Positions 39,314 to 48,566 of a DNA stretch of 61,244 bases are shown here, one piece after another. A program made the position numbers and the translations under genes. Numbering within the stretch: position 1 is the stretch's first letter; the number at the start of each line of letters is the position of its first letter. The notes under the pieces are model-generated. The model searched no databases, was not told where the DNA came from, and was given only the letters and a program-made list of their open reading frames with translations. The DNA comes from Billgrantia desiderata (lineage in GTDB: Bacteria > Pseudomonadota > Gammaproteobacteria > Pseudomonadales > Halomonadaceae). The stretch spans positions 1 through 61,244 of the forward strand of contig JAAQTN010000031.1 in assembly GCA_011742915.1 (NCBI GenBank), written 5' to 3'.

Positions 39314-40828
39314 ATGCTCGAAGCTACCGTCAAGAAGATCCTCCAGGCCCACGTCTACGAAGCGGCCCGCGAAACGCCCATTTCCCCGGCTCCCTTCCTG
39401 TCACGGCGCTTCAACAACCAGATCCTGATCAAGCGCGAGGACCTGCAGCCGGTCTACTCGTTCAAGATTCGCGGCGCCTACAACAAGATGGCGCAGCTCT
39501 CCGAGGAGCAGAAGGCCAAGGGCGTGATCGCCGCCTCGGCCGGCAACCACGCCCAGGGGCTGGCCATGGCGGCCAAGCTGATGGGCGTCAAGGCGGTGAT
39601 CGTCATGCCGCGCATCACCCCGGAGATCAAGGTCCAGGCAGTGCGCGCCCGGGGTGCCAAGGTGGTGCTCAAGGGCGACGCCTTCGCCGCCGCCGCCGAG
39701 CATGCCCAGGAGCTGATGGCCGAGCACGGCTACACCTACATCCCGCCTTTCGACGACATCGACGTCATCGCCGGCCAGGGCACCGTGGCGGTGGAGATCC
39801 TGCGTCAGCACACCGGGCCACTGGATGCCATCTTCGTGCCGGTGGGCGGCGGCGGACTGATCGCCGGGGTGGCGGCCTACGTCAAGTACCTGCGCCCGGA
39901 CATCAAGGTGATCGGCGTCGAGGCCGAAGACAGCGCCTGCCTCAAGGCGGCGCTCACCGCCGGCAAGCGCGTGACCCTCGATCAGGTCGGGGTCTTCGCC
40001 GAGGGCGTGGCAGTGGCGCAGATCGGCAAGGTGCCGTTCAAGATCGTGCGTGACCTGATCGATGAGGTCATCACCGTCAACGCCGACGAGATGTGCGCGG
40101 CGGTGAAGGACATCTTCGACGACACCCGGGCGGTGTCCGAGACTTCGGGGGCGCTGTCGCTGGCCGGGCTCAAGAAATACATTCAGCAGACCGGGGTCGA
40201 GGGGCAGACCCTGCTGTGCATCAACTCGGGTGCCAACACCAACTTCGACCGCCTGCAGCACATTGCCGAGCGCACCGAGCTCGGCGAGCAGCGCGAGGCG
40301 ATCCTGGCGGTGACCATTCCCGAGCGCCCCGGCAGCTTCAAGAAGTTCTGCCGCACCATCGGCAAACGCATGGTGACCGAGTTCAACTACCGCTACGCCG
40401 ACCCCGAGGAAGCCCACATCTTCGTCGGCGTGCAGGTCAAGCCGGGCGGCGAGGATCGCCAGGCGGTGATCGAAAAGCTGCGTGAAGCCGGCTACCCGGT
40501 GGTCGATCTCACCGACAACGAGCTGGCCAAGCTGCACATCCGCCACCTTGGCGGCGGTCGGCCCAAGGAGCACTTCGACGAGGAGGTCTACCGTTTCGAG
40601 TTCCCCGAGCGTCCCGGGGCGCTGATGAACTTCCTCACCCACCTGCCCCAGGACTGGAACATCTCGCTGTTCCATTATCGCAACCACGGTGCCGCCTTCG
40701 GTCGCGTGCTGGTCGGCATGCAGGTGCCCAACGGCGATCGCTCTCACGTCGAGGAGTATTTCGACGAGATCGGTTATCGCTACTGGAAGGAGTCGGACAA
40801 CGACGCCTATCGCCTGTTCATGGCCTGA
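39314..40828 (+). CDS. ilvA: Threonine ammonia-lyase, biosynthetic
   Basis: 504 residues. First step of isoleucine synthesis, threonine to 2-oxobutanoate. The PLP Lys is in YSFKIRGAYNKM; ASAGNHAQG and VGGGGLIAG hold the cofactor phosphate. Two C-terminal ACT-like regulatory domains (about 325-500) mark the isoleucine-inhibited biosynthetic form rather than the short catabolic enzyme. Start at ATG 39314. No attenuator-type leader peptide was seen upstream. Confidence 0.95.
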   Translation: MLEATVKKILQAHVYEAARETPISPAPFLSRRFNNQILIKREDLQPVYSFKIRGAYNKMAQLSEEQKAKGVIAASAGNHAQGLAMAAKLMGVKAVIVMPRITPEIKVQAVRARGAKVVLKGDAFAAAAEHAQELMAEHGYTYIPPFDDIDVIAGQGTVAVEILRQHTGPLDAIFVPVGGGGLIAGVAAYVKYLRPDIKVIGVEAEDSACLKAALTAGKRVTLDQVGVFAEGVAVAQIGKVPFKIVRDLIDEVITVNADEMCAAVKDIFDDTRAVSETSGALSLAGLKKYIQQTGVEGQTLLCINSGANTNFDRLQHIAERTELGEQREAILAVTIPERPGSFKKFCRTIGKRMVTEFNYRYADPEEAHIFVGVQVKPGGEDRQAVIEKLREAGYPVVDLTDNELAKLHIRHLGGGRPKEHFDEEVYRFEFPERPGALMNFLTHLPQDWNISLFHYRNHGAAFGRVLVGMQVPNGDRSHVEEYFDEIGYRYWKESDNDAYRLFMA

Positions 40829-40913
40829 CGTTCGAAAACCATGGGTTAGCGCTGACTTACGGCAAAGGCGAGAACTGGCACGGGTTTCTTTTTGTAATCG
40901 TCGCTTCAAGCGG

Positions 40914-40943
40914 TTGTCATCAACGCCTGCCAAGCCCTATAGT
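40914..40943 (+). promoter_or_regulatory. Sigma-70 promoter of small membrane gene
   Basis: TTGTCA (40914-40919), 18-base spacer, TATAGT (40938-40943). Start would fall near 40950, about 54 bases before the small ATG. Confidence 0.6.
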
Positions 40944-41003
40944 CGGCCCTGTCGCGGCTGCCGCGTCACGGTTCAATAACGGGAACGTCAGGAGCTGGTA
41001 ACA

Positions 41004-41099
41004 ATGAAGCGTAAGCCCGATCTGGTCATGGCACTGGTGCTGGCCTTTGGCATTGGTGTCGTCGTCACCGGCTATGCCCAGGCCCTCGCGGGTGGCTGA
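41004..41099 (+). CDS. 31-residue single-pass membrane peptide
   Basis: MKRKPDLVMALVLAFGIGVV followed by VTGYAQALAGG and TGA. Positive N-terminus, one hydrophobic helix (residues 7-23), short Gly/Ala tail, so an inner-membrane peptide with the N-terminus in the cytoplasm. It is supported by a ribosome site (aggagc, about 9 bases upstream), its own sigma-70-like promoter and a strong terminator, which together argue it is a real gene. No named family recognised. Confidence 0.65.
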   Translation: MKRKPDLVMALVLAFGIGVVVTGYAQALAGG

Positions 41100-41161
41100 G
41101 TCGGCAGACAGTGCCATGGTCAGATAGCGTCAGATCGAATAGCGCCAATCACAACGAATGG

Positions 41162-41196
41162 AACCGGTCGAAGCCAGGCTTCGGCCGGTTTTTTTT
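41162..41196 (+). terminator. Rho-independent terminator of small membrane gene
   Basis: 14-bp nearly perfect stem (AACCGGTCGAAGCC / GGCTTCGGCCGGTT) running into eight T's. Very strong signal. Confidence 0.92.
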
Positions 41197-41225
41197 CGCC
41201 CGGCTTTTATTAGGTATCGCGAGGC

Positions 41226-41855
41226 TCAGGGACGCACGACCCGGGTATCGCTGACGATGGCGTCCAGCGGTACGTCCCAGGGGGCTGCCGGCAGGCGGTC
41301 CACTCGCTGGCAGTCGTGGGCCAGGCCGATCAGCGTCGGCCGCGGGCCGGGCCGCAGGGTGAAGGCCAGGCTGCGGTCATAGAAGCCACCGCCCATGCCC
41401 ATGCGCTGGCCCCGGTCGTCGAAGCCCACCAGCGGCAGCAGGATCAGATCCAGCGCCCAGGCCGGCATGCGCCGAGCGCGATGCGCGCCATGGCGGGTAT
41501 GCGGTTCGGGTATGCCGAAGCGATTGCGCCGCATGGGCGTGCCCGGGTGGTAGTGGACGAACCACAGGCTGTTGTCCGAGAGCGGCTTCAATACGGGCAG
41601 GTAAAGACGAACCCCGCGGCGCTCTAGCCAGGCCATGAGCGGCCGTGGATCGATCTCGCCGTCGTTGGGTAGATAGAGTGCCACGCGCCTGGCCCGATGC
41701 ACTTCGGGCAGTTGCTTGAGACGGCGGCACAGCGCGCGTTCGGCTTGCTTGCGCTGGCCTGGGCTCAAGGCCCGGCGGCGGTGTCTGAGCGCTTGGCGTA
41801 GCTCGCGACGAGTAGAGAAGGCATCGGCGCTGAGAGCGTCAACAAGAAGATTCAT
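41226..41855 (-). CDS. 5-formyltetrahydrofolate cyclo-ligase
   Basis: 209 residues (YgfA/FAU1 family). Converts 5-formyl-THF to 5,10-methenyl-THF with ATP. Motifs RRELRQALRHRRRALSP at the N-terminus, ALYLPNDGEIDPRPL, and the active-site block DLILLPLVGFDDRGQRMGMGGGFYDRSLA. It lies 11 bases downstream of 6S RNA, the conserved ssrS-ygfA arrangement. Confidence 0.93.
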   Translation of the reverse strand: MNLLVDALSADAFSTRRELRQALRHRRRALSPGQRKQAERALCRRLKQLPEVHRARRVALYLPNDGEIDPRPLMAWLERRGVRLYLPVLKPLSDNSLWFVHYHPGTPMRRNRFGIPEPHTRHGAHRARRMPAWALDLILLPLVGFDDRGQRMGMGGGFYDRSLAFTLRPGPRPTLIGLAHDCQRVDRLPAAPWDVPLDAIVSDTRVVRP

Positions 41856-41865
41856 GACTAGGTGA

Positions 41866-42050
41866 GGTTCCCCAGAGTGCCGCTGTCGTTCTGGCCCTTG
41901 AACCCTTGGTTCAAGGTGGGTGGCCGCAGCCGAACCGTCAGGCTTTCCGACGCACGGACATGCACACGGGTCCGGCTAGCTAATGGCCGCCCTGGGTATT
42001 GCTCATAGGCTCGAGGGACTTCAACGACTGGCCAACACCCCAGGGAACAC
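41866..42050 (-). ncRNA. ssrS: 6S RNA
   Basis: The minus strand holds the 6S hallmark CACCTTGAACCAAGGGTTCA (about 41906-41925), identical to the E. coli segment. The 5' arm TGTTCCCTGGGG and the 3' arm CTCTGGGGAACC pair to form the closing stem, and GGCCAGTCGTTGAAGTCCCTCGAGCC resembles the E. coli 5' region. A -10-like TTAGGAT precedes the 5' end. It lies between zapA and ygfA, as in other gammaproteobacteria. 6S RNA mimics an open promoter and binds sigma-70 polymerase in stationary phase. Ends are estimated to about 5 bases. Confidence 0.92.
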
Positions 42051-42085
42051 CTTCATCCTAACAGAGCTGCCGGGTGCGTCCAACG

Positions 42086-42406
42086 TCATTCGGCGGGAGT
42101 TCTGTTACCCAAAGCAGCGCTTGCCATGGCTCGCTCCAGACGTTCGCTGAGCTGGCCCAGCTGCTGCTCCTCGTCGCGCCGCGTATCCTGCATCTCGAGC
42201 AGCTCGTGGGCGATGTTCAGCGCGGCCATCAGCGCCACGCGCTCACTGCCGAGCAGATTGTTCTGCGAATGGATACCCTGCATGGCGCGATCGAGATAGC
42301 GTGCAGCCCGCTCCAGCTTGCGTTCTTCGCCGGGGTTGCAGGCGAACACGTAGTGCCTGCCAAGCAGGGTCACCTGGGCGGTGGGGCGAGTGGCGTCATC
42401 GCTCAT
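42086..42406 (-). CDS. zapA: Cell division protein ZapA
   Basis: 106 residues from ATG 42406. Crosslinks FtsZ filaments at the Z-ring. N-terminal domain TAQVTLLGRHYVFACNPGEERKLERAARYLD and a C-terminal coiled coil (ALMAALNIAHELLEMQDTRRDEEQQLGQLSERL). Upstream of 6S RNA and ygfA; divergent from ygfB. Confidence 0.92.
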   Translation of the reverse strand: MSDDATRPTAQVTLLGRHYVFACNPGEERKLERAARYLDRAMQGIHSQNNLLGSERVALMAALNIAHELLEMQDTRRDEEQQLGQLSERLERAMASAALGNRTPAE

Positions 42407-42564
42407 GGAGGGCTCCGGTGTCGGCTTGTCGGCCCGATGCGTTAACATCGATGAATCAAGACACATCGATTCGATCATCCACTATAAGAGAGCCCTTTGC
42501 AGGCGGTCAACGCAGCGCCGCCGGCATCAGGTCACTCACCGCCATTCGCATGAGGTGCTGTTGC

Positions 42565-43140
42565 ATGTCTTCGCCCGATGAACGCCTGGATTTTTCCACC
42601 CTGGCCGACCTCTTCCTGCTCCACGGCAGCATGCAGTCGCCGGCCTTCCTCGACGGCAGGCTATGTGCCGAGCTGGCGCTGAATGACGTCACCGCCGACG
42701 CCTGGCTCGAGGAGGTGTGCCTGGGGCTCGGCGTCGAGCAGCCCCGCGACCGCGAGAGCGGCGAAGCACTGCTGGCCTGGCGCCGCCAGACCCTCGAAGC
42801 GCTGGCCGACAGCGGCCTCAACTACGAACCGCTGCTGCCCGACGAGCTCTTTTCGCTGGCCGAACGGGCCAGAGGGCTGCAGGAGTGGACGCTCGGTTTT
42901 CTCGAGGTGATCGATGACGCCGGCGAGGCTCAGCGTGAAGGCTGGTCGCAGGCGCTGCGCGAAGCCATCGAGGACCTGACCGGACTTGCGGCCATAGAGA
43001 CCGACATCGACGACAGCGCCGAGAACGAGAACGACCTGTTCGCCTTGACCGAGCATGCACGCATGGCCGCCATGCTGCTCTATACCGAGCAGCATCCCGG
43101 CCAGCCGCAGGTGGAGAGCGGCGACCCCACTCGGCACTGA
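42565..43140 (+). CDS. UPF0149 family protein (YgfB)
   Basis: 191 residues from ATG 42565 (gaggtg upstream). UPF0149/YecA-like all-helical protein; ARGLQEWTLGFLEVIDDAG and the acidic stretch ETDIDDSAENENDLFALTEHARMAAMLLY are the conserved blocks. It lies first in the ygfB-pepP-ubiH-ubiI order. In Pseudomonas YgfB modulates a programmed-death/beta-lactamase regulator; function here is not known. Confidence 0.88.
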   Translation: MSSPDERLDFSTLADLFLLHGSMQSPAFLDGRLCAELALNDVTADAWLEEVCLGLGVEQPRDRESGEALLAWRRQTLEALADSGLNYEPLLPDELFSLAERARGLQEWTLGFLEVIDDAGEAQREGWSQALREAIEDLTGLAAIETDIDDSAENENDLFALTEHARMAAMLLYTEQHPGQPQVESGDPTRH

Positions 43141-43181
43141 ACCCGAATCGCCCCCCATTCATCCGGAGCACGCAAGGAGCC

Positions 43182-44522
43182 ATGATGCTGTCCGCCCCCC
43201 TTCCCCGCCCCGAGCCGATCGGCAACGACGAGTATCGTGCCCGCCGTCAGGCGCTGATGGCACAGCTGCCGACCGATGGCGCCGTGCTGCTGCCCGGCGC
43301 CGGTCTGGTCACCCGTTCGCGGGACAGCGACTACCCCTTCCGCCAGAACAGCGACCTTCATTACCTCACCGGCTTCGCCGAGCCCGATGCCCTGCTGCTG
43401 CTGCTGCCGGGGCGCAGCGAAGGCGAAAGCGTGCTGTTCTGCCAGGACCGCGACCCGAGCCTCGAGGCCTGGAACGGCATCCGCCTGGGCGCCGAGGGTG
43501 CGGTGCGCGAGCATGGCCTCGATCAAGCCTTCGAGAATGCCGAGCGCGACGAACGGCTGGATGCCCTGCTCGATGGGCGTACCAGTCTCTACCTGATGCT
43601 CGGCGACACCGAGAGCATGGCGCTGGCCGATGAAATACGCGAGCGCCTGGCCGGACGGGTGCGGCGTGGCGCCTGCCCGCCGCAGCGCTATGTCGATCTC
43701 GCCCCGCTGCTGCATGAAATGCGTCTGATCAAGAGCGAGGCTGAACTCGCCCTGATGCGCCACGCGGCCGGAATCTCTGCCCGCGCTCACCGGCGCGCGA
43801 TGCTGGCTGCCCGTCCCGGCCTGGCCGAATACCACCTGCAGGCCGAGCTGGAGCACGAGTTCCGCTGGCATGGCGGCAGCGGCCCGGCCTACGCCAGCAT
43901 CGTGGGTGGCGGCGCCAACGCCTGTGTGCTGCACTACATCGAGAATGACGCACCGCTACGTGACGGCGAGCTGGTGCTGATCGACGCCGGAGCCGAGTTC
44001 GATCTCTATGCCGGTGACATCACCCGCACCTTTCCCGTCGGCGGCCGCTTCAGCGAGGCCCAGCGCGAGCTCTACGAGCTGGTGCTGGCCGCTCAGGAGC
44101 GTGCCGTGGCCGCCGTTCGCCCTGGCGCGACCCTGGTCGAGATTCATGATGGCGTGGTGCGTGATCTCACGGCCGGGCTGATCCGGCTGGGCCTGCTCCA
44201 GGGCGAAGTGGAAGCGCGCATCGAGGACGAAAGCTACAAGCGCTTCTATCTGCACTCGACTTCGCACTGGCTGGGGCTCGACGTGCACGACGTGGGGAGC
44301 TATCGCCTCGCCGGCAAGCCGCGACCGCTGGAAGCGGGCATGGTGCTGACGGTGGAGCCTGGGCTGTACGTGCCGGCCGACGAGGATATTCCCCTGGCCT
44401 ATCGCGGCATCGGCATACGCATCGAAGACGATGTGGCGGTGACGGCGGAGGGGCACGAGGTGCTGACTGCCGATGTGCCGAAGCGGGTGGCCGAGATCGA
44501 GGCACTGATGGCTAGCGAGTAA
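43182..44522 (+). CDS. pepP: Xaa-Pro aminopeptidase P
   Basis: 446 residues. Cuts N-terminal residues in front of proline. Metal ligands of the pita-bread fold are all present: Asp in LIDAGAEF, Asp in YAGDITRTFP, His in HSTSHWLGLDVHDVG, Glu in TVEPGLYV and Glu in GIRIEDDVAV. The N-terminal domain has RQNSDLHYLTGFAEPDA. Start at the first ATG (aaggag upstream). Confidence 0.96.
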   Translation: MMLSAPLPRPEPIGNDEYRARRQALMAQLPTDGAVLLPGAGLVTRSRDSDYPFRQNSDLHYLTGFAEPDALLLLLPGRSEGESVLFCQDRDPSLEAWNGIRLGAEGAVREHGLDQAFENAERDERLDALLDGRTSLYLMLGDTESMALADEIRERLAGRVRRGACPPQRYVDLAPLLHEMRLIKSEAELALMRHAAGISARAHRRAMLAARPGLAEYHLQAELEHEFRWHGGSGPAYASIVGGGANACVLHYIENDAPLRDGELVLIDAGAEFDLYAGDITRTFPVGGRFSEAQRELYELVLAAQERAVAAVRPGATLVEIHDGVVRDLTAGLIRLGLLQGEVEARIEDESYKRFYLHSTSHWLGLDVHDVGSYRLAGKPRPLEAGMVLTVEPGLYVPADEDIPLAYRGIGIRIEDDVAVTAEGHEVLTADVPKRVAEIEALMASE

Positions 44523-44599
44523 CCAGTAAAGGACGTTTCCTTCATGATTTTACGTAATTTACGTTACGAAACGGCGCGCTGTAGTACGGGTCTGGCCTC

Positions 44600-45811
44600 A
44601 TGACGGCGGCCGCTACGCGTCGGGTGGATGTCGCCATCGTCGGCGGCGGCCTGGTGGGGGCCAGCCTGGCCTGTGCCCTGGCGCCGCTGATCGAGCGCCA
44701 CGGGCTGTCGGTGGCGGTGATCGAGGCCGCCGCCATGCCCGAGGTGACGGACACGACGTGGCAGCCCAGCTTCGATGCGCGCTCCAGTGCCATCGCCCAG
44801 GGCTCGGCGGAGCGCTTTCGCGTCATGGGCCTGTGGCAGGCGATGGCCGAACAGGCCGCCGCCATTCAGCGCATTCATGTCAGCGAAAAGGGGCGCCTGG
44901 GGGTGACCCGGCTCACCGCCGCCGAGCTCGATCAGCCGGCGCTGGGCTACGTACTGCCCAACGCCTGGATGGGGCAGGTGCTGCATCGGCGTCTGGCCGA
45001 GCTGCCCATCGAGTGGCATTGCCCGGCCAGCGTCGAGGCGATCGTGCCCGAGGGAGAGGGGCATCGACTGACCCTCTCCGATGGCTGTACGCTGCAGGCG
45101 GCCTTGACGGTGCTGGCCGACGGCGGCCGCTCGGGGCTCAAGGAGCAGCTGGGCATCGCCAGCGACTCGGCGTCCTACGATCAGGTGGCGCTGATCGCCA
45201 ACGTCGAGATCAGCCGGCCCCACGACGGTATCGCCTACGAGCGCTTCACCCGCGAGGGGCCCATTGCCCTGCTGCCGCTGCCGGGCCAGCAGATGGCGCT
45301 GATCTGGACCCTTCCCGTCGGGCGTGAAGAGGCCCACCTGGCGCTTGGCGACGGCGATTTCCTGGCCGAGCTGCAGCAGGCCTTCGGCGACCGCGTCGGG
45401 CGCTTCCGGCGCGTCGGCAGTCGCCACGCCTATCCGCTGAGCCTGGTCACCGCCAAGGAGACCATACGGCCGGGGCTGGCGGTGTTGGGCAACGCCGCTC
45501 ATTCGCTGCACCCGGTGGCGGGCCAGGGATTCAACCTGGCACTGCGCGGGGTGACCGACCTGGCGGCGGCTCTCGAGCAGGCCCTGGCCGGCGGCGAAGC
45601 GCTGGGCGGCATGCTGACGCTGCGCGACTTCGAGGCCAGGCGCATCGTCGACCGCCATCAGGTGATTCGCTTCAGCGATGGGCTGGTGCGTCTGTTCGGC
45701 ATCGACAGCGGCCTGCTGGCCCACGCCCGGGCGGCCGGGCTGGTGGGGCTCAACCTGTTCGGCCCGCTGCGCCGTGGCTTGGCGCGCCGGGCCATGGGGC
45801 TGGAGCGATGA
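44600..45811 (+). CDS. ubiH: 2-octaprenyl-6-methoxyphenol hydroxylase
   Basis: 403 residues. FAD monooxygenase of ubiquinone synthesis (C1 hydroxylation). FAD motifs: VAIVGGGLVGASLACAL, LTVLADGGRSGLKEQLG and LAVLGNAAHSLHPVAGQGFNLALRG. The N-terminal FDARSSAIAQGS block is UbiH-like. Followed 77 bases later by its paralogue. Confidence 0.93.
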   Translation: MTAAATRRVDVAIVGGGLVGASLACALAPLIERHGLSVAVIEAAAMPEVTDTTWQPSFDARSSAIAQGSAERFRVMGLWQAMAEQAAAIQRIHVSEKGRLGVTRLTAAELDQPALGYVLPNAWMGQVLHRRLAELPIEWHCPASVEAIVPEGEGHRLTLSDGCTLQAALTVLADGGRSGLKEQLGIASDSASYDQVALIANVEISRPHDGIAYERFTREGPIALLPLPGQQMALIWTLPVGREEAHLALGDGDFLAELQQAFGDRVGRFRRVGSRHAYPLSLVTAKETIRPGLAVLGNAAHSLHPVAGQGFNLALRGVTDLAAALEQALAGGEALGGMLTLRDFEARRIVDRHQVIRFSDGLVRLFGIDSGLLAHARAAGLVGLNLFGPLRRGLARRAMGLER

Positions 45812-45888
45812 AGCCGAGGCGCCAGGCAAGCACGACTATCCGGTCTGCCGGCGATGACGCTGGGTAGGCACTCATGAGAGAGCAAGCA

Positions 45889-47136
45889 ATGACGGAAACG
45901 GCACGGCAGCCAGCGACCCGATTCGAGGTGATCGTGGTCGGTGGCGGCATGGTAGGCGCTGCCCTGGCGGCGCTGCTGGGGCAGGCGGGCGTCAGCGTGG
46001 CGCTGCTCGACGCGCGCCCCGAGCCGCTGGCCGCCGAGGCGGTAGGCACGGGCCGGCCGGCGCTGCGCGTCAGCGCCCTGACGCCGATCTCCCAGCGGCT
46101 GCTGGAGGGGCTCGGGGCATGGCCGTGGATGGCGGCGCGCCGGGTAACCCCCTATCGCTTCATGCAGGTGTGGGACAGCGAGGGCAGCGGCGAGGTCAAC
46201 TTCTCGGCGGAGCAGGCCGGCATGCCGGTGCTGGGGCATATCGTCGAGAACGACGTGGTGCTGGCCGCGCTGGAGCGGCGCCTGGCCGAGCTGCCCACGG
46301 TCAGCGTCGAGCTGGGCAGGCGCGTGACCGGGCTAGAAGAGACGGGCGCCGAGCGTAGCGTGCTGCTCGAGGATGGCCGCCGTCTTACGGCACCGCTGGT
46401 GGTGGCCGCCGACGGCGCGCAGTCGCCGCTGCGCGAGATGGCGGGCATCGCCGTGGATGCTCGCGACACCGGTCATGTGGCCGTGGTCACGACGGTGCGT
46501 ACCCAACTGGGGCATGGCGGCGTGGCGCGTCAGGTGTTCCGCGACAGCGGCCCGCTGGCGTTCCTGCCGCTGACCATCGACGGCGACGCGCACTACTGCT
46601 CGATCGTCTGGTCGACCTCGCCCGAGGAGGCCAAGCGGCTCACGGCGCTGGACGCCGAGGCGCTGGGGCAGGCGCTCGAGGTGGCCTTCGAGGCGCGCCT
46701 GGGAACGGTGAAGGTGGTCGACAGGGCAGTGTCGGTGCCGCTCACCCAGCGTCACGCAAGAGATTACGTGCAGCCCGGCTTCGCCCTGGTGGGCGATGCG
46801 GCGCACAGCATTCATCCGCTGGCGGGCCAGGGCGTCAATCTGGGACTGATGGATGTGGCGGTGCTGGCCGAAGAGCTCGTCACGGCGCGGCGGCGCGGCA
46901 TCGACCTGGGCGAGCCGCGCATGCTGGCGCGCTATGCGCGGCGCCGGCGCGGTGACAACAGCGCCATGCTGGCGCTGATGGACGGCTTCCGGCTGCTGTT
47001 CGGCACGCGCCACCCGCTGGTGACGCTGTCCCGCAATCTGGGGCTTTCCGGGGTCGACCGGCTGGTGCCGATCAAGCGCCTGCTGATGCGTCAGGCCATC
47101 GGCGAGCGGGGCCGCTTGCCGGCCTCCTGCCGTTGA
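45889..47136 (+). CDS. ubiI: UbiI/VisC-type ubiquinone hydroxylase
   Basis: 415 residues from ATG 45889 (45874 also possible). Same FAD hydroxylase family as ubiH: VIVVGGGMVGAALAALLG, VVAADGAQSPLREMAGI, LVGDAAHSIHPLAGQGVNLGLMD. By position (pepP-ubiH-visC) it should be the C5 hydroxylase UbiI. UbiF is the other candidate; sequence alone does not fully separate them. Confidence 0.85.
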   Translation: MTETARQPATRFEVIVVGGGMVGAALAALLGQAGVSVALLDARPEPLAAEAVGTGRPALRVSALTPISQRLLEGLGAWPWMAARRVTPYRFMQVWDSEGSGEVNFSAEQAGMPVLGHIVENDVVLAALERRLAELPTVSVELGRRVTGLEETGAERSVLLEDGRRLTAPLVVAADGAQSPLREMAGIAVDARDTGHVAVVTTVRTQLGHGGVARQVFRDSGPLAFLPLTIDGDAHYCSIVWSTSPEEAKRLTALDAEALGQALEVAFEARLGTVKVVDRAVSVPLTQRHARDYVQPGFALVGDAAHSIHPLAGQGVNLGLMDVAVLAEELVTARRRGIDLGEPRMLARYARRRRGDNSAMLALMDGFRLLFGTRHPLVTLSRNLGLSGVDRLVPIKRLLMRQAIGERGRLPASCR

Positions 47137-47140
47137 CGCC

Positions 47141-47181
47141 GGACGCAGGGAGCCGGCAAGCGCTGCCGGCTCCCTGCGTCC
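47141..47181. terminator. 18-bp perfect hairpin between ubiI and ctpA
   Basis: GGACGCAGGGAGCCGGCA / TGCCGGCTCCCTGCGTCC with loop AGCGC, five bases after the ubiI stop, between convergent genes. No U-run on either side, so it may act with Rho or as a 3' protector. Confidence 0.65.
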
Positions 47182-47196
47182 AGTTCAGCCAAGAGG

Positions 47197-48495
47197 CTAG
47201 CGGCGCTCGAGTACGTTGAGTGCCTTCAGCAGGTTGAGCGCTTCGCCGAGCTGATAGTCCTCGCGCAGCCGCTCGCTCATCTCCTGGGTCATGGCGCGCG
47301 GCTCGCTGCGCGAGCGCAGATGGCCCTCCAGGTCCGCTTCGCGCAGCTGGCGGCTGCTCTCGGTCACTTCCAGGCGGCCGCGCACCACCCTGACGTCGGG
47401 CTCGATGCCCATGGCCTGGATCGAGCGGCCGTTGGGCGTGTAGTAGAGCGCCGTGGTCAGCTTCAGCCCTTCACCGTTGCCCAGCGGCATCACCTGCTGC
47501 ACCGAGCCCTTGCCGAAGCTCTCGGTACCCATGATCACGCCGCGGCGCTGGTCCTGCAGCGCGCCGGCGACGATTTCTGCCGCGGAGGCGCTGCCGCCGT
47601 TGATCAGCACCACGAGCGGCACGTCGGGAGCGACCGTCTCGCGGCTGGCGGAGAAGCGCATCTGGGTGTCGGGCAGGCGCCCTTCGGTGTAGACCACCAG
47701 GCCGCTCTGCAGGAAGGCGTCGGCCACGGCGACGGCGGCCTGCAGCACGCCGCCCGGGTTGTTGCGCAGATCGAGCACCAGGCCTTGCAGCGGGCCGTCG
47801 CGCTCCATGCGGCGAATGGCGTTGTTGACCTGCTCGCCGCTGCGGCTCTGGAACTGGCTGACCCGCAGGTAGCCGTAGCCCGGTTCCAGCATTTCGCTGC
47901 GTACGCTTTCGGTACGAATGATCTCGCGGGTCAGGGTGATGTCGAGCGGCGCCTCCTGCCCGCTGCGCAGGATTTGTAGGCGAATCTGGCTGCCGGGCTC
48001 GCCGCGCATCAGGGTCACCGACTCCTGCAGCGACAGGCGCTCGGTGGGGTTGCCGTCGATCTCCAGGATCACGTCGCGTGCCTGCAGGCCGGCACGCGAG
48101 GCGGGCGTGTCGTCGATCGGCGTGATGATCGTCAGACGCCCCTCTTCCAGGCCGACCTCGATGCCGATGCCGCCGAACTCGCCCTCGGTGGATTCGCGCA
48201 GGCTCTGGAATTCGTTCCGGTCGAGGTAGGCGGAGTGCGGATCGAGCTCGCTGAGCATGCCGCGCATGGCGTTGCGCAGCAGGGTGCTGTCGTCCACCTC
48301 TTCCACGTAGGCACGCTTGATGCGCTCGAACACCTCGGCAAAGGTCTGGATGTCCTCCAGTGGCAGCTCGTCCACGGGAGAGGACTGGGCAAGGGCCGGC
48401 GGGGCGGCCAGGGCCAGCATCAACAGCGTTGCCGACGCTAGCGCGCTCATCGTTCGGCTGGCGGCGGACGGTCGGCGGGCGGTACGTGAAGACAT
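47197..48495 (-). CDS. Carboxy-terminal processing protease (CtpA/S41)
   Basis: 432 residues from ATG 48495. Periplasmic serine protease with a signal peptide (LASATLLMLALAAPPALA). PDZ domain FGGIGIEVGLEEGRL...; the S41 catalytic Ser is in LINGGSASAAEIVAGAL and the Lys in ESFGKGSVQQVMPL. Short CtpA type, not the long Prc type. Partners in other bacteria control peptidoglycan hydrolases; the neighbouring envC fits that. Confidence 0.93.
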   Translation of the reverse strand: MSSRTARRPSAASRTMSALASATLLMLALAAPPALAQSSPVDELPLEDIQTFAEVFERIKRAYVEEVDDSTLLRNAMRGMLSELDPHSAYLDRNEFQSLRESTEGEFGGIGIEVGLEEGRLTIITPIDDTPASRAGLQARDVILEIDGNPTERLSLQESVTLMRGEPGSQIRLQILRSGQEAPLDITLTREIIRTESVRSEMLEPGYGYLRVSQFQSRSGEQVNNAIRRMERDGPLQGLVLDLRNNPGGVLQAAVAVADAFLQSGLVVYTEGRLPDTQMRFSASRETVAPDVPLVVLINGGSASAAEIVAGALQDQRRGVIMGTESFGKGSVQQVMPLGNGEGLKLTTALYYTPNGRSIQAMGIEPDVRVVRGRLEVTESSRQLREADLEGHLRSRSEPRAMTQEMSERLREDYQLGEALNLLKALNVLERR

Positions 48496-48566
48496 GCTAA
48501 CTCCGCTGTTACGAGGCGAGGCTGTCCAGCATAGCCCGTGGCTCGGAGCTTGTGAAACACCTGGCG

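Noticed and set aside
40875..40890. Sigma-54-like TGGCACGGG upstream of the small membrane gene
   Set aside because: The -12 element is missing (TTTCTT), while a sigma-70-like promoter lies closer to the gene.
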